Shown here one piece after another: positions 44,875 to 53,934 of a DNA stretch of 64,000 nucleotides (position 1 is its first letter; every line of letters starts with the position of its first letter). The notes beneath the pieces are model-generated. The model had not been told where the DNA came from and did no database searches. It saw nothing but the letters and a program-made list of their open reading frames with translations. The stretch spans positions 62,001-126,000 of the forward strand of contig NZ_JWLL01000010.1 in assembly GCF_000814025.1 (NCBI RefSeq), in the 5' to 3' direction. Both the position numbers and the translations under genes were made by a program. The stretch comes from Tateyamaria sp. ANG-S1. Lineage in GTDB: Bacteria; Pseudomonadota; Alphaproteobacteria; Rhodobacterales; Rhodobacteraceae.

Positions 44875-45686
44875 ACCGAACGCTGATCCTCGGCGGCATC
44901 CTATCCGCCCTCATGGTCATCGCAGCATTGCTGTCCTTTGTCTGGACACCCTTCGACCACAGCGCGATGAACATCCCCGAAAAACTGCAAACACCGAACA
45001 GCAAGCACTGGTTCGGCACCGATCACTTCGGGCGCGACCTGTTCTCGATGATCATGGTGGGCGCACGCACGTCCATTGCAGTCGCCTGCGTGGCAGTGGG
45101 CATCGGCATCGGGCTCGGCGTGCCGCTCGGCCTCTGGGCCGCCGCGCGGCAAGGCGGCTGGGTGGACGAGGTGATCATGCGCGGCAACGACCTGATCTTT
45201 GCCTTCCCCAGCCTCGTCATCGCCATCCTGATCACGGCGATCTTCGGTGCTGGGGCCATCAACGCTATCGTCGCCATCGGCATCTTCAACATCCCTGTCT
45301 TCGCCCGCGTCACGCGAGGTGGCGCCCTGCCCCTCTGGGCGCGTGAGTTCATCCTGGCCGCCCGTGTGGCAGGCAAGGGCGCGGCACGGATCAGCATCGA
45401 ACACATCCTGCCCAACATCGCGAACCTGCTGATCGTACAGGCTACAATCCAGTTCAGCCTCGGCATTTTGGCCGAAGCAGCGCTGTCCTATGTGGGCCTT
45501 GGCGCGCAGCCACCGACGCCAAGCTGGGGCCGCATGCTGGCAGACGCGCAGACGCTGGTCAGCATCGCACCCCACATGGCACTGGTGCCGGGCTTCGCGA
45601 TCATCCTTACTGTTCTGGGCCTCAACCTGCTCGGCGACGGGCTGCGCGACGCGCTTGATCCCAAGCTCAGGGTGGCAAGAGTATGA
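44871..45686 (+). CDS. Dipeptide/oligopeptide-type ABC transporter permease (DppC-like)
   Basis: 271 residues. It shows an N-terminal helix, the WFGTDHFGRDLFSMIMVGARTSIAVA segment characteristic of DppC/OppC proteins, and the coupling loop with ILAARVAGKGAARISIEHILPNI. It overlaps the permease gene upstream and the ATPase gene downstream by 4 bp each. It pairs with the DppB-like subunit to form the channel. Confidence 0.94.
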   Translation: MNRTLILGGILSALMVIAALLSFVWTPFDHSAMNIPEKLQTPNSKHWFGTDHFGRDLFSMIMVGARTSIAVACVAVGIGIGLGVPLGLWAAARQGGWVDEVIMRGNDLIFAFPSLVIAILITAIFGAGAINAIVAIGIFNIPVFARVTRGGALPLWAREFILAARVAGKGAARISIEHILPNIANLLIVQATIQFSLGILAEAALSYVGLGAQPPTPSWGRMLADAQTLVSIAPHMALVPGFAIILTVLGLNLLGDGLRDALDPKLRVARV

Positions 45687-47236
45687 GCCTGCTGGACGTC
45701 CAGAACCTGTCGCTATCAATCGCAGGCACACCGATCCTGCGGGACGTGTCGCTGACGCTGGCACCGGGCGAAGTCGTGGCGGTAACCGGTGAAAGCGGTT
45801 CCGGCAAATCCATGACAGCCCTTGCCGTGATGCAACTTCTGCCCTCCGCCGCGGTCGCAACCGGTAACATCACACTCGACGGCAATGACATGCTCGCGCT
45901 GGATGAAAGTACGCTGTGCACCCTGCGCGGCGACCTCGTCGGCATGGTGTTTCAAGAGCCGATGACCGCGCTCAACCCGGTGCAGACCATCGGCGCACAA
46001 GTGGGCGAGACAGTGCGCTTGCACCGCCCGGACCTCGACCCGAAGATGCAGGCACGGGAGGTGCTGGACCGTGTCGGCCTCGACGCCATCCCCCTCACCC
46101 GCTACCCGCACGAGCTGTCAGGCGGCCAGCGCCAGCGCGTCGTCATAGCCATCGCCATCGCCTGCAGACCCAAGTTGCTGATCGCCGACGAACCGACCAC
46201 AGCGCTTGATGTCACCACACAGGCGCAAATCCTCGACCTGCTGAAACAGCTTGCCGCCGATGATGGCATGGGCCTCCTGATGATCACCCACGACCTCGCC
46301 GTCGTGGCCGAAATGGCCGACCGGATCACCGTGATGCACCATGGTGAAGTGGTCGAGGCGGGCGACACGCCAGCCTTACTCGCCAACCCGCAACACCCTT
46401 ACACCCAAGCCCTTCTCGCAGCCTCTGACCACCAAGTCGATCTGCCGCAAACCCAAAAACAGGCCCCGCTGTTAAGGGTGCAAAATGTCGTGCGCGACTA
46501 CACACTGCCCCGCACCCGCCTCTTTGTCCCCGCGGGGACACATCGTGCAGTGGATGATATCAGCTTCGACATAAAAAGGGGCGAAAGGGTCGGATTGGTC
46601 GGCGAGTCGGGCTGCGGAAAATCGACATTGACCCGCGCCATTCTTGGGCTTGAGCCGGTACAAAGGGGCACCATCACACTTGATGGCACCCCGGTCACCG
46701 ACCCTTCTGTGCGGCGCAAGATGCAGGTGGTGTTCCAGGACCCCTACGGCAGCTTCAACCCGCGCCACCGCGTTGCGCGCCTGATCTCGGAACCCTTTCA
46801 TCTGCTGGACACCACGCCGGACGATCGCGAAGCCCGTATCGCCGCGGCCCTCACCGATGTGGGCCTGTCGCCCGAGGATGCACAGAAATACCCGCACCAG
46901 TTCTCAGGCGGGCAGCGCCAACGCCTCGCCATCGCGCGGGCACTCATAATCCGCCCGGAGCTGGTGATCTTTGACGAGGCTGTGAGTGCTCTCGACGTCT
47001 CGGTGCGCGCGCAAATCCTCGACCTGATCGCTGATCTCTGCCGCCAATACGACCTGACCTATCTGTTCATCAGCCATGACCTGAGCGTCGTACGCACAAT
47101 CACAGACCGGGTTCTGGTGATGAAAAAGGGCCAGATCGTCGAGGCAGGCGAGACCGAGCAGGTGTTCACGCAGCCCGCTCACCCCTATACCCAAACGCTG
47201 ATCGAGGCGGCCCCAACCCTGCCGGGAGCGGCGTGA
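45683..47236 (+). CDS. Fused DppD-DppF-type ABC transporter ATPase
   Basis: 517 residues containing two complete ATPase modules. The first has Walker [10 protein letters not shown] (near residue 36), signature LSGGQRQR and Walker [12 protein letters not shown]. The second has Walker [10 protein letters not shown] (near 312), signature FSGGQRQR and [11 protein letters not shown]. Each carries the oligopeptide-specific HPYTQALL / [12 protein letters not shown] tail. Fused double ATPases of this kind energise Dpp/Opp importers. Note Met in place of Thr/Ser after GKS in the first Walker A (GKSM), a variation seen in many DppD proteins. It overlaps the next gene by 4 bp. Confidence 0.94.
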   Translation: MSLLDVQNLSLSIAGTPILRDVSLTLAPGEVVAVTGESGSGKSMTALAVMQLLPSAAVATGNITLDGNDMLALDESTLCTLRGDLVGMVFQEPMTALNPVQTIGAQVGETVRLHRPDLDPKMQAREVLDRVGLDAIPLTRYPHELSGGQRQRVVIAIAIACRPKLLIADEPTTALDVTTQAQILDLLKQLAADDGMGLLMITHDLAVVAEMADRITVMHHGEVVEAGDTPALLANPQHPYTQALLAASDHQVDLPQTQKQAPLLRVQNVVRDYTLPRTRLFVPAGTHRAVDDISFDIKRGERVGLVGESGCGKSTLTRAILGLEPVQRGTITLDGTPVTDPSVRRKMQVVFQDPYGSFNPRHRVARLISEPFHLLDTTPDDREARIAAALTDVGLSPEDAQKYPHQFSGGQRQRLAIARALIIRPELVIFDEAVSALDVSVRAQILDLIADLCRQYDLTYLFISHDLSVVRTITDRVLVMKKGQIVEAGETEQVFTQPAHPYTQTLIEAAPTLPGAA

Positions 47237-47703
47237 TGCAGGTTGCACTCACCCCGCTGTCCAGCGCGGACACGCCGTGGCTACTTCACGTCGCAGAACC
47301 CTACTTCAACGAACTGGTCCCGGGTTTCGGACAACTGGCACAGGACCGCTTCGATATCTGGTGGACGGACGCAGACCGCGCAGCCTATGCCATCCTCGTC
47401 AACGACAAACGCTGCGGATTCGCCCTGATCCGCAGATGTGAAGATGGCCATCACGAGATATCCGAGTTCTGCATCGTACCGTCCGCTCGAAACGCAGGCA
47501 CCGGCACCCATGCAGCCACCCTATGCCTGCGGCAACATCTCGGCCCATGGCGTATTGGCGTTGCAAGCGCGCTGCCGGGCACCGCTCGCTTTTGGGACCG
47601 ACTGCTGAAAACAACACCCGGGATCACAGACCTTGCACAGGGCCCCGCCCTGACACCATCTCAGGCTCACAGCTATACCTTCACGTACCGGAACACCCCA
47701 TGA
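47233..47703 (+). CDS. GNAT-like acetyltransferase (small)
   Basis: 156 residues beginning [32 protein letters not shown]. The central HEISEFCIVPSARNAGTGTHAATLCLRQHLGPWRIGVASALPGTARFWDRLL resembles the acetyl-CoA-binding loop (V..R..G.G) and the C-terminal W....L of GNAT enzymes. Substrate unknown. It overlaps the ATPase gene upstream and the aldehyde dehydrogenase gene downstream by 4 bp each. Confidence 0.82.
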   Translation: MMQVALTPLSSADTPWLLHVAEPYFNELVPGFGQLAQDRFDIWWTDADRAAYAILVNDKRCGFALIRRCEDGHHEISEFCIVPSARNAGTGTHAATLCLRQHLGPWRIGVASALPGTARFWDRLLKTTPGITDLAQGPALTPSQAHSYTFTYRNTP

Positions 47704-49142
47704 CAGACGCCCTTTGGTTCGACCCCTCCCTCATACTGATCGGAGGCACCTGGCGCGCTGCCACGGGGACGCTGCCCCTCATTAACCCTTCCGACGGCAG
47801 CGATCTCGCACGCATCGCACGCGGCACGGCAGACGACATCTACGCGGCGGTCAGCGCCGCCCACGCCGCACGCGCAGGCGATTGGGGGCGCATGACCGCC
47901 ACCGAACGGGGGCGTATCCTGACCGAGATCGGGCGCCGCGTGCTGGACCGCGTCGATGAACTTGCAACACTCGAAGCCTTGGACGTCGGCAAACCACTGA
48001 CCCAGGCGCGCGCCGATGCCACGGCTCTGGCGCGGTATATGGAATTCTACGGTGGTGCCGCAGACAAGGTGATGGGCGAGACGATCCCCTATCTCGACGG
48101 CTACACGGTCTATACCTTACGCGAACCGCACGGCGTCACAGGCCATATCGTGCCATGGAATTACCCCATGCAGATCATTGGACGCAGCGTTGGGGCCGCC
48201 CTCGCCATGGGCAACGCCTGTGTCCTCAAACCGGCAGAGGAAGCGTGCCTGACCGCCCTCGCCTTCGCTCACATCTGCCAAGAGGCCGGGCTACCCGATG
48301 GCGCATTGAACGTCGTACCGGGACTGGGGGCCGAGGCGGGCGCAGCTCTCGCCGCGCATCCCGGCGTGCAGCATATCAGTTTCACAGGCTCGGTTGGAAC
48401 AGGGGCGCTGGTCCAGCAGGCGGCAGGGGCCAACGTGGTGCCGGTAACACTGGAACTCGGCGGCAAATCCCCGCAGCTTGTCTTTGACGACGCCGACCTC
48501 GATGCGGCCCTGCCCTTCCTCGTGAACGCAGGCATCCAGAATGCTGGACAAACCTGCTCCGCCTCGTCCCGCATCCTGGTCCAGCTCGACATTTACGATG
48601 ATATACGCCACCGTATGTCCAAAGCCTACGAAGACCTAACTGTCGGCCCAGCCCTGTCAGACCTGCGCGTCGGCCCCCTGATCTCGACGAGGCAGAAGGA
48701 GATCGTCCAAGGCTTCCTCGACCAAGGCGCGGACCTCACCATCGCAGCACAAGGACGGCTACAAGACGCCCCCAACACCGGCGCCTATGTCCTGCCAACG
48801 CTCTTTGCCGATGTACCCCCAGACCACACGCTGGCGCGGGAAGAGATCTTCGGCCCCGTGCAGGTCCTGATCCCCTTCGACACCGAAGAGGACGCATTGC
48901 GCATCGCGAACAGCACCGACTACGGCCTCGTGGCCAGCGTCTGGACCCGCGACGGCGCGCGCCAGATGCGACTGGCCAAGGCGCTGCACGCGGGCCAGGT
49001 CTTTATCAACAACTACGGCGCAGGCGGCGGGGTGGAACTGCCCTTCGGCGGGGTGGGCAAATCGGGGCATGGGCGCGAAAAGGGTTTTGAGGCGCTCTAC
49101 GGCTTCTCGACCCTCAAAACCGTCGCCGCACATCATGGCTGA
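47700..49142 (+). CDS. NAD(P)-dependent aldehyde dehydrogenase
   Basis: 480 residues from the ATG at 47700 (MTDALWFDPSLILIGGTWR), in ATGA overlap with the GNAT gene; an upstream extension would lie within that gene. Motifs include GHIVPWNYPMQIIGRSVGAALAMGNACVLKPAE (with the catalytic-site Asn), FTGSVGTG for dinucleotide binding, the general-base glutamate in LELGGKSPQLV and the nucleophile in GQTCSASSRI. The sequence fits the broad betaine/gamma-aminobutyraldehyde group, but specificity cannot be assigned. In this operon it would oxidise an aldehyde made from the imported substrate (inference). Confidence 0.93.
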   Translation: MTDALWFDPSLILIGGTWRAATGTLPLINPSDGSDLARIARGTADDIYAAVSAAHAARAGDWGRMTATERGRILTEIGRRVLDRVDELATLEALDVGKPLTQARADATALARYMEFYGGAADKVMGETIPYLDGYTVYTLREPHGVTGHIVPWNYPMQIIGRSVGAALAMGNACVLKPAEEACLTALAFAHICQEAGLPDGALNVVPGLGAEAGAALAAHPGVQHISFTGSVGTGALVQQAAGANVVPVTLELGGKSPQLVFDDADLDAALPFLVNAGIQNAGQTCSASSRILVQLDIYDDIRHRMSKAYEDLTVGPALSDLRVGPLISTRQKEIVQGFLDQGADLTIAAQGRLQDAPNTGAYVLPTLFADVPPDHTLAREEIFGPVQVLIPFDTEEDALRIANSTDYGLVASVWTRDGARQMRLAKALHAGQVFINNYGAGGGVELPFGGVGKSGHGREKGFEALYGFSTLKTVAAHHG

Positions 49143-49635
49143 GATTATCCCGCTCACTTGGCCAGACGATGGCCCGCGCATCCTGGACCTGTGCCACCGC
49201 GCCAGCGACTATGTCATGCTGGAACGGGGCCAGTCGCCTGACCTCGCCTATGTCGAAAGCGAAATGACCGAGGCGCCGCCATCGGTCCCGCCGAACCAGA
49301 TTTGGTGCTGGGGACACTCGCAAGCAAACGGCTCACTCGACGGCGTCGCGACCTGCCTCAAGGGGTACTATGACCCCGATGACTGGTACCTCGGTCTCCT
49401 CCTGCTCGACCAAGCGGCGCGGGGTGCTGGTTTGGGCACGCAAATGGCCCAGCATGTGATTGAGCAGGCAAAGGCGGACGCCGCCCAATGTCTGCGCATC
49501 GCCGTGCTTGATGACAATCCCCGTGGCCGCGCGTTCTGGGAACGGCTCGGGTTCGCACATGAAAAATCGACCACTGCAGGTGACGGCCGTCTGCGTCACG
49601 TCCACCGCTTGCCGCTTAGAAAGGCCGCCGCATGA
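49135..49635 (+). CDS. GNAT-family N-acetyltransferase
   Basis: 166 residues from the ATG at 49135, overlapping the aldehyde dehydrogenase gene by 8 bp. The acetyl-CoA loop is DQAARGAGLGTQMAQHVIEQAKADAAQCLRIAVLDDNPRGRAFWERLGFAHEK, a complete GNAT A-B motif. Acceptor unknown. The end overlaps the frameshifted SDR start by 4 bp. This is the second of three GNATs in the operon, which suggests repeated acyl-transfer chemistry or self-protection. Confidence 0.9.
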   Translation: MAEIIPLTWPDDGPRILDLCHRASDYVMLERGQSPDLAYVESEMTEAPPSVPPNQIWCWGHSQANGSLDGVATCLKGYYDPDDWYLGLLLLDQAARGAGLGTQMAQHVIEQAKADAAQCLRIAVLDDNPRGRAFWERLGFAHEKSTTAGDGRLRHVHRLPLRKAAA

Positions 49636-50347
49636 TCTTCGAAAACCGCTTTCAGGGCCGCAAGGCTGTTATCACCGGCGGGGCTGCGGGCCTTGGCCGC
49701 GGCATCGCGGAACGCATAGCGGCAGAGGGCGGCGATGTTGAGATCTGGGACATCAATGCCGAAGCGCTCGCGGCATTCGACATGAGCACCCGGCAGATCG
49801 ACGTCACGGACGCAACCGCCGTGGCCGACGCCATGACGCAAGCCCAGCCAGACATCTTGGTTTGTTCCGCCGGGATCACAGGGCCGAACACAACCACATG
49901 GGACTACCCGATCGACGACTGGCTGCGCGTGCATGACCTGAACCTCAACGCCGTCTTTTACTGCAACCGCGCCGCCGCCCCGATCATGCGCGGCAAAGGC
50001 TGGGGCCGGATCATCAATATCGCCTCCATCGCGGGAAAAGAGGGAATCCGAACGCCCCGGCCTACTCCGCCTCCAAGGCAGGCGTGATCGGCCTGACCAA
50101 ATCGTTGGGCAAGGAATTGGCCACCAGCGGCGTCACCTGCAACGCCATCGCGCCCGCCGCAGTACGCACCGCCATTTTCGACCAGATGACGCAGGAGCAC
50201 ATCGACTTCATGCAATCCAAGATCCCGATGGGCCGCTTCGGAACGGTGGACGAAATCGCCAGCATGGCCTGCTGGCTCGCCTCGGACGAGGCCAGCTTCA
50301 CCACCGGCTTCTGTTTTGATCAATCCGGCGGACGGGCCACGGCATAA
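49632..50347 (+). pseudogene. Short-chain dehydrogenase/reductase with a one-base frameshift
   Basis: The first part (49632 to ~50045) encodes a normal SDR N-terminus: KAVITGGAAGLGRGIAERIA, VCSAGITGPN and GRIINIASIAGKEG. The frame then shifts. The second part (from ~50047) continues in the next frame with NPNAPAYSASKAGVIGLTKSLGKELA, including the catalytic Tyr-X3-Lys, and runs to a normal end at 50347 (FDQSGGRATA). Adding one A in the AA of GGGAATCC near 50045-50046 restores a continuous ~239-residue protein. It is either a real frameshift mutation or an assembly error in a short A-run. All other SDR features are intact, and the operon continues normally, so an error or a very recent mutation is likely. 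Confidence 0.88.
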
Positions 50348-50406
50348 CAGGTTGCGTCGGCCAACAGGCCGCACATCATGCACATGAAAACGGGGGGGAT
50401 TTCCAA

Positions 50407-51147
50407 ATGCAGCTAAAGGGCAAAACAGCCATCGTCACCGGCGGCGCAAGCGGCTTCGGCGAGGGGATCGCCCGCGCCTTTGCCAGCGAAGGGGCGCGGG
50501 TCTTGGTGGCGGACATCAACGCCGATGGGGCCGAAGCCATCGCAAGCGACATTGATGGTGTGGCCGCACAGGTCGACGTATCGAACGCCGCTTCGGTCGC
50601 GTCTCTGGCCAAGCACGCCCTGTCGACCTTTGGTCATATCGACATTCTGGTGAACAACGCAGGGATCACTCACCTGCCCCAAGCGATGGAGGATGTCACC
50701 GAAGAGGAGTTCGATCGCGTTCTCGCCGTGAATGCAAAATCCGTGTACCTCACCGCCCGTCACCTCGTGCCCCACTTCAAGGCGCGGCAGGCCGGCGCAA
50801 TCCTCAACGTGGCCTCCACCGCCGGGGTCAGCCCCCGGCCCCGGCTGAACTGGTACAACGCCTCCAAGGGTTGGATGATCACCGCGACCAAGGCGATGGC
50901 GGTGGAACTCGCCCCGCACGGTGTCCGCGTGAACGCGATCAACCCGGTGGCGGGCGAAACACCGTTGCTCAAATCCTTCATGGGCGAAGACACACCAGAG
51001 ACGCGCGAGAAGTTCCTGTCGACCATTCCCTTGGGGCGCTTCTCCACACCGCAGGACATGGGGGCGGCGGCCACCTTCCTATGCTCCGACTCGGCCTCAA
51101 TGATCACGGGCGTCGCCATGGAGGTGGATGGCGGGCGTTGCATCTGA
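50407..51147 (+). CDS. Short-chain dehydrogenase/reductase
   Basis: 246 residues. The Rossmann loop is TGGASGFGEGIA, followed by NNAGITHLP, the catalytic Ser in NVASTAGVS and Tyr-X3-Lys in YNASKGW. The end (MITGVAMEVDGGRCI) is typical of classical SDRs of the FabG/glucose dehydrogenase type. It oxidises or reduces a hydroxyl/keto group with NAD(P); substrate unknown. It follows the frameshifted SDR by 59 bp and could mask loss of that gene, although the two proteins are clearly different enough not to be a recent duplicate. Confidence 0.92.
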   Translation: MQLKGKTAIVTGGASGFGEGIARAFASEGARVLVADINADGAEAIASDIDGVAAQVDVSNAASVASLAKHALSTFGHIDILVNNAGITHLPQAMEDVTEEEFDRVLAVNAKSVYLTARHLVPHFKARQAGAILNVASTAGVSPRPRLNWYNASKGWMITATKAMAVELAPHGVRVNAINPVAGETPLLKSFMGEDTPETREKFLSTIPLGRFSTPQDMGAAATFLCSDSASMITGVAMEVDGGRCI

Positions 51148-51187
51148 GCCGCCGGGACATCAGAGCCGGAATAACCAAGGCGATCAC

Positions 51188-51697
51188 ATGACAACGCCCT
51201 CCCGCTACACGTTCCGCACAGCGACGCTGGATGACCTCGCTCTTTTGAAGGATTGGCAGTCAAACCGGCATGTAAGCGCGTGGTGGGACACGGATACGCC
51301 CTATGAAGCAGCCGACTTGGACAACCCACTGGTCAGGCGCTGGATCGTTTCAACCAACAACCGTTCCTTCGCTTTCATTCAGGATTACACGGTTCATGGC
51401 TGGGAAGATCATCACTTCGCCGGTCTTCCAAAGGGATCGCGGGGTATCGACCAGTTCATCGGCGAACCAGACATGGTCGGGATCGGCCACGGGTCCGCGT
51501 TCATTGGCCAGCACATGCGCAGCCTCTTTGATGCTGGTGCGCCGGTGATAGCAACCGATCCGCATCCTCAAAACGGACGGGCCATAGCAGTCTATACCAA
51601 GCTGGGCTTCGCGCCCCTGGGACCCCGACAAGACACGACATGGGGCTTGATTTTGCCCATGATCGCGCATCCACAGACCATATCGACACCCTTGTAG
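51188..51697 (+). CDS. GNAT acetyltransferase, AAC(6')-like
   Basis: 169 residues from the ATG at 51188 (MTTPSRYTFRTATLDDLALLKDWQSNRHVSAWWD). The block GSRGIDQFIGEPDMVGIGHGSAFIGQHM followed by VIATDPHPQNGRAIAVYTKLGF is typical of the aminoglycoside 6'-N-acetyltransferase-like group. Many chromosomal members act on unrelated amines, and resistance cannot be claimed. It is spaced 40 bp after the SDR and 44 bp before a cupin gene on the same strand. Confidence 0.85.
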   Translation: MTTPSRYTFRTATLDDLALLKDWQSNRHVSAWWDTDTPYEAADLDNPLVRRWIVSTNNRSFAFIQDYTVHGWEDHHFAGLPKGSRGIDQFIGEPDMVGIGHGSAFIGQHMRSLFDAGAPVIATDPHPQNGRAIAVYTKLGFAPLGPRQDTTWGLILPMIAHPQTISTPL

Positions 51698-51741
51698 ATG
51701 CCGACCGTTCGGGCATGATAGCGCCCAGACAGGAGACCGCC

Positions 51742-52092
51742 ATGCAGCCCATCAACCTCAACACCAAGCTCTCACAATTCTCGACCCACTGGGATCCGCA
51801 TGTCATTGCCGACTACAACGAGAACGATGTGATGGTGGTCAAATTCCAGGGCGAATTCCCCTTCCATCTGCACGAGGACACCGACGATTTCTTTCTGGTG
51901 CTCAACGGCGAAATGGTCATGGACCTCGAAAACGAAAGCCACGCGGTCAAAGCCGGTGAGCTTTTCATCGTGCCCAAAGGCGTGACACACCGCCCGCGGG
52001 CAGACGCGGAATGCAAGGTGCTTCTGATCGAACCCAAAGGCGTGCCCAATACCGGCGATCCCGCCACTGCGGCGCCCAAACCGCGTATCTGA
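51742..52092 (+). CDS. Small cupin-domain protein
   Basis: 116 residues from the ATG at 51742, preceded by CAGGAGA. Single cupin: FHLHEDTDDFFLVLNGEMVMDLENE with the HxH metal ligands, and GELFIVPKGVTHRPRADAECKVLLIEPKGVPNTGD. Close relatives occur widely in proteobacteria without a known role. It lies between the AAC(6')-like and P1-hydrolase genes in the operon. Confidence 0.87.
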   Translation: MQPINLNTKLSQFSTHWDPHVIADYNENDVMVVKFQGEFPFHLHEDTDDFFLVLNGEMVMDLENESHAVKAGELFIVPKGVTHRPRADAECKVLLIEPKGVPNTGDPATAAPKPRI

Positions 52093-52141
52093 TCCACCTT
52101 CATCTTGCCAAGAAAACTCCCGCCGGAGGCACAAAATCCAA

Positions 52142-53146
52142 ATGACCCCAGGCCCGCAAAATGCGATCACCGACATTGCCGGGCTCAAGGTCGGCCACGC
52201 GCAGGACGACACCCTCAAATCCGGCGTAACGGTGCTTACGGCAGACACACCCTTCACCGCCTCGGTCGCGGTGCAAGGCGGCGCACCGGGGACTCGGGAA
52301 ACAGACCTTCTAGCCCCCGACAAGTCCGTAGCACAGGTAGATGCGCTGGTGCTGTCTGGCGGCTCTGCTTACGGGCTCGACGCCTGTTCCGGCGTGGTGG
52401 CAGGCCTAAGAGCCCAAGGGCGCGGCTACCGCGTAGGCAACGCGATCATCCCTCTTGTGCCAGGCGCCATCATCTTTGACCTTTTGTCCGGCGGTGATCA
52501 AAGCTGGACCGACACACCCTACCCTGCACTAGGCCGCGCCGCACTCGACGCGGCAACCGAAAGCACACCGATCGGCACCGTGGGCGCAGGCACCGGTGCC
52601 ATGACCGCGATGATGAAGGGCGGGCTGGGCACCGCCTCCCTCACCCTCGACAGCGGTATTACGGTTGGCGCACTTGTGGCCGCCAATCCCATGGGCAGCG
52701 TGACCACGCCCGGGGACAGACACTTCTGGGCCGCTCCCTTTGAGATCGATGGCGAATTCGGCGGCCTTGGCCCCGATCCGAACGGCGGGCTGGGACGCAG
52801 CACCGACAGCCGCAAGCTCACAGCGATGATGGAACGCGCCAACACCACCATCGCCATCGTCGCAACCGACGCCACACTGGACAAGGCCCAATGCCAGCGG
52901 GTCGCCATCGCGGCCCATGACGGCATCGCCCGGGCCTGCGTCCCGGCGCACAGCCCTGGTGACGGGGACCTCGTCTTCAGCGTCTCTACCAGCGCCAAGC
53001 CCATGACATCACCGCAGGACCTGGCCCTGATCGGCCACGCCGCCGCGCTCTGCCTCAGCCGCGCCATCGCGCGCGGTGTGTATGCGGCAACACCCGCCCC
53101 AAATGACCTGCTACCAACCTGGAGCCAGCTCAATGCCAAAACTTGA
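52142..53146 (+). CDS. P1-family (DmpA/NylC-like) N-terminal-nucleophile amidohydrolase
   Basis: 334 residues. The N-terminus NAITDIAGLKVGHAQDDTLKSGVTVLTADTPFTASVAVQGGAPGTRETDLL and the VLSGGSAYGLDACSGVVAGL segment are the P1-family signature. These proteins are made as precursors that cut themselves to free a Ser/Thr nucleophile. Here the expected site is Asn234-Thr235 in ERANTTIAIVATDATLDKAQ, an Asn-Thr junction as in the nylon-oligomer hydrolase NylC rather than the Gly-Ser of DmpA. It should hydrolyse an amide or beta/D-peptide substrate. With a peptide-type importer and an aldehyde dehydrogenase in the same operon, use of an imported amide is plausible (inference). Confidence 0.9.
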   Translation: MTPGPQNAITDIAGLKVGHAQDDTLKSGVTVLTADTPFTASVAVQGGAPGTRETDLLAPDKSVAQVDALVLSGGSAYGLDACSGVVAGLRAQGRGYRVGNAIIPLVPGAIIFDLLSGGDQSWTDTPYPALGRAALDAATESTPIGTVGAGTGAMTAMMKGGLGTASLTLDSGITVGALVAANPMGSVTTPGDRHFWAAPFEIDGEFGGLGPDPNGGLGRSTDSRKLTAMMERANTTIAIVATDATLDKAQCQRVAIAAHDGIARACVPAHSPGDGDLVFSVSTSAKPMTSPQDLALIGHAAALCLSRAIARGVYAATPAPNDLLPTWSQLNAKT

Positions 53147-53924
53147 GACGGGCGACATAAACCTCCACTACGAGGTGACCGGCAACGGGCCGCCGCTTCT
53201 GATGCTGGCGGGCTTCATGTCGGACCACGCCAGCTGGACGCCCCTGATCCCGCTGCTGCAGGACCATTTCACCTGCATAACCCCCGACAACCGCACCACT
53301 GGGCAGACGACACCGTGGAACGCACCGGTCAGCATTGACCTGATGTGCAAAGACGCGCTGGCGCTAATGTCCCACCTCGGCCACGACCGTTACCACACCA
53401 TCGGACACTCCATGGGCGGGATCATCGCCCTGCACATGGCGCAAGAGGCGCACGAGCGCATGGCCTCGACCCATATCGCAGCCTCGGCCCCTGTGCGTCT
53501 GCCCCGCAACACAGCGCTCTTCGCGACGCTCATCGCGATCCGCCGCAGCAACGCGCCCGAAGACACATGGCTACGCGCCCTCTTCCCTTGGCTCTTCAAC
53601 CCCCGCGTCTACAACAACCCATCAGCCGTGGATCAGGCGGTGGCCGACAGCCTCGCCTACCCCCACGCGCAATCCGCAGACGCCATGGAACACCAGCTCA
53701 CCGCCCTGCGCGGATTCGACGGGACGGCCCTCGCCAACCCCAACTGTCCTACCCAAGTTCTGATCGGAACGCTTGACCTCATCGTACCACCGGACCACAT
53801 CCTTGCGGTCCTCAGCCACCTGCCGCACCATATCCTTGAAGGGGCCGGGCACTCGATCCACTGGGACGCGCCCGACCAGGTCGCAGACCTGCTACGCGCC
53901 TACGCAGCCAAACACCCGATCTGA
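53133..53924 (+). CDS. Alpha/beta-hydrolase
   Basis: 263 residues from the ATG at 53133, overlapping the P1-hydrolase gene by 14 bp. The oxyanion segment is PLLMLAGFMSDHASW, the nucleophile elbow GHSMGGIIAL (Ser near residue 93), the acid in GTLDLIVPPDH and the catalytic His in GAGHSIHWDAPDQV. The catalytic triad is therefore complete. Likely an esterase/lactonase-type enzyme of the 3-oxoadipate enol-lactonase-like group; the substrate cannot be assigned. Confidence 0.92.
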   Translation: MPKLETGDINLHYEVTGNGPPLLMLAGFMSDHASWTPLIPLLQDHFTCITPDNRTTGQTTPWNAPVSIDLMCKDALALMSHLGHDRYHTIGHSMGGIIALHMAQEAHERMASTHIAASAPVRLPRNTALFATLIAIRRSNAPEDTWLRALFPWLFNPRVYNNPSAVDQAVADSLAYPHAQSADAMEHQLTALRGFDGTALANPNCPTQVLIGTLDLIVPPDHILAVLSHLPHHILEGAGHSIHWDAPDQVADLLRAYAAKHPI

Positions 53925-53934
53925 AAGGGGCATC

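Noticed and set aside
49632-51147. The two neighbouring SDR genes as a recent tandem duplication
   Set aside because: Their sequences differ throughout (for example NIASIAGKEG versus NVASTAGVS), so they are ordinary paralogues and not a fresh duplication.
51188-51697. Aminoglycoside-resistance gene
   Set aside because: Only general similarity to AAC(6')-like GNATs; its setting in a metabolic operon without mobile elements gives no support for a resistance role.
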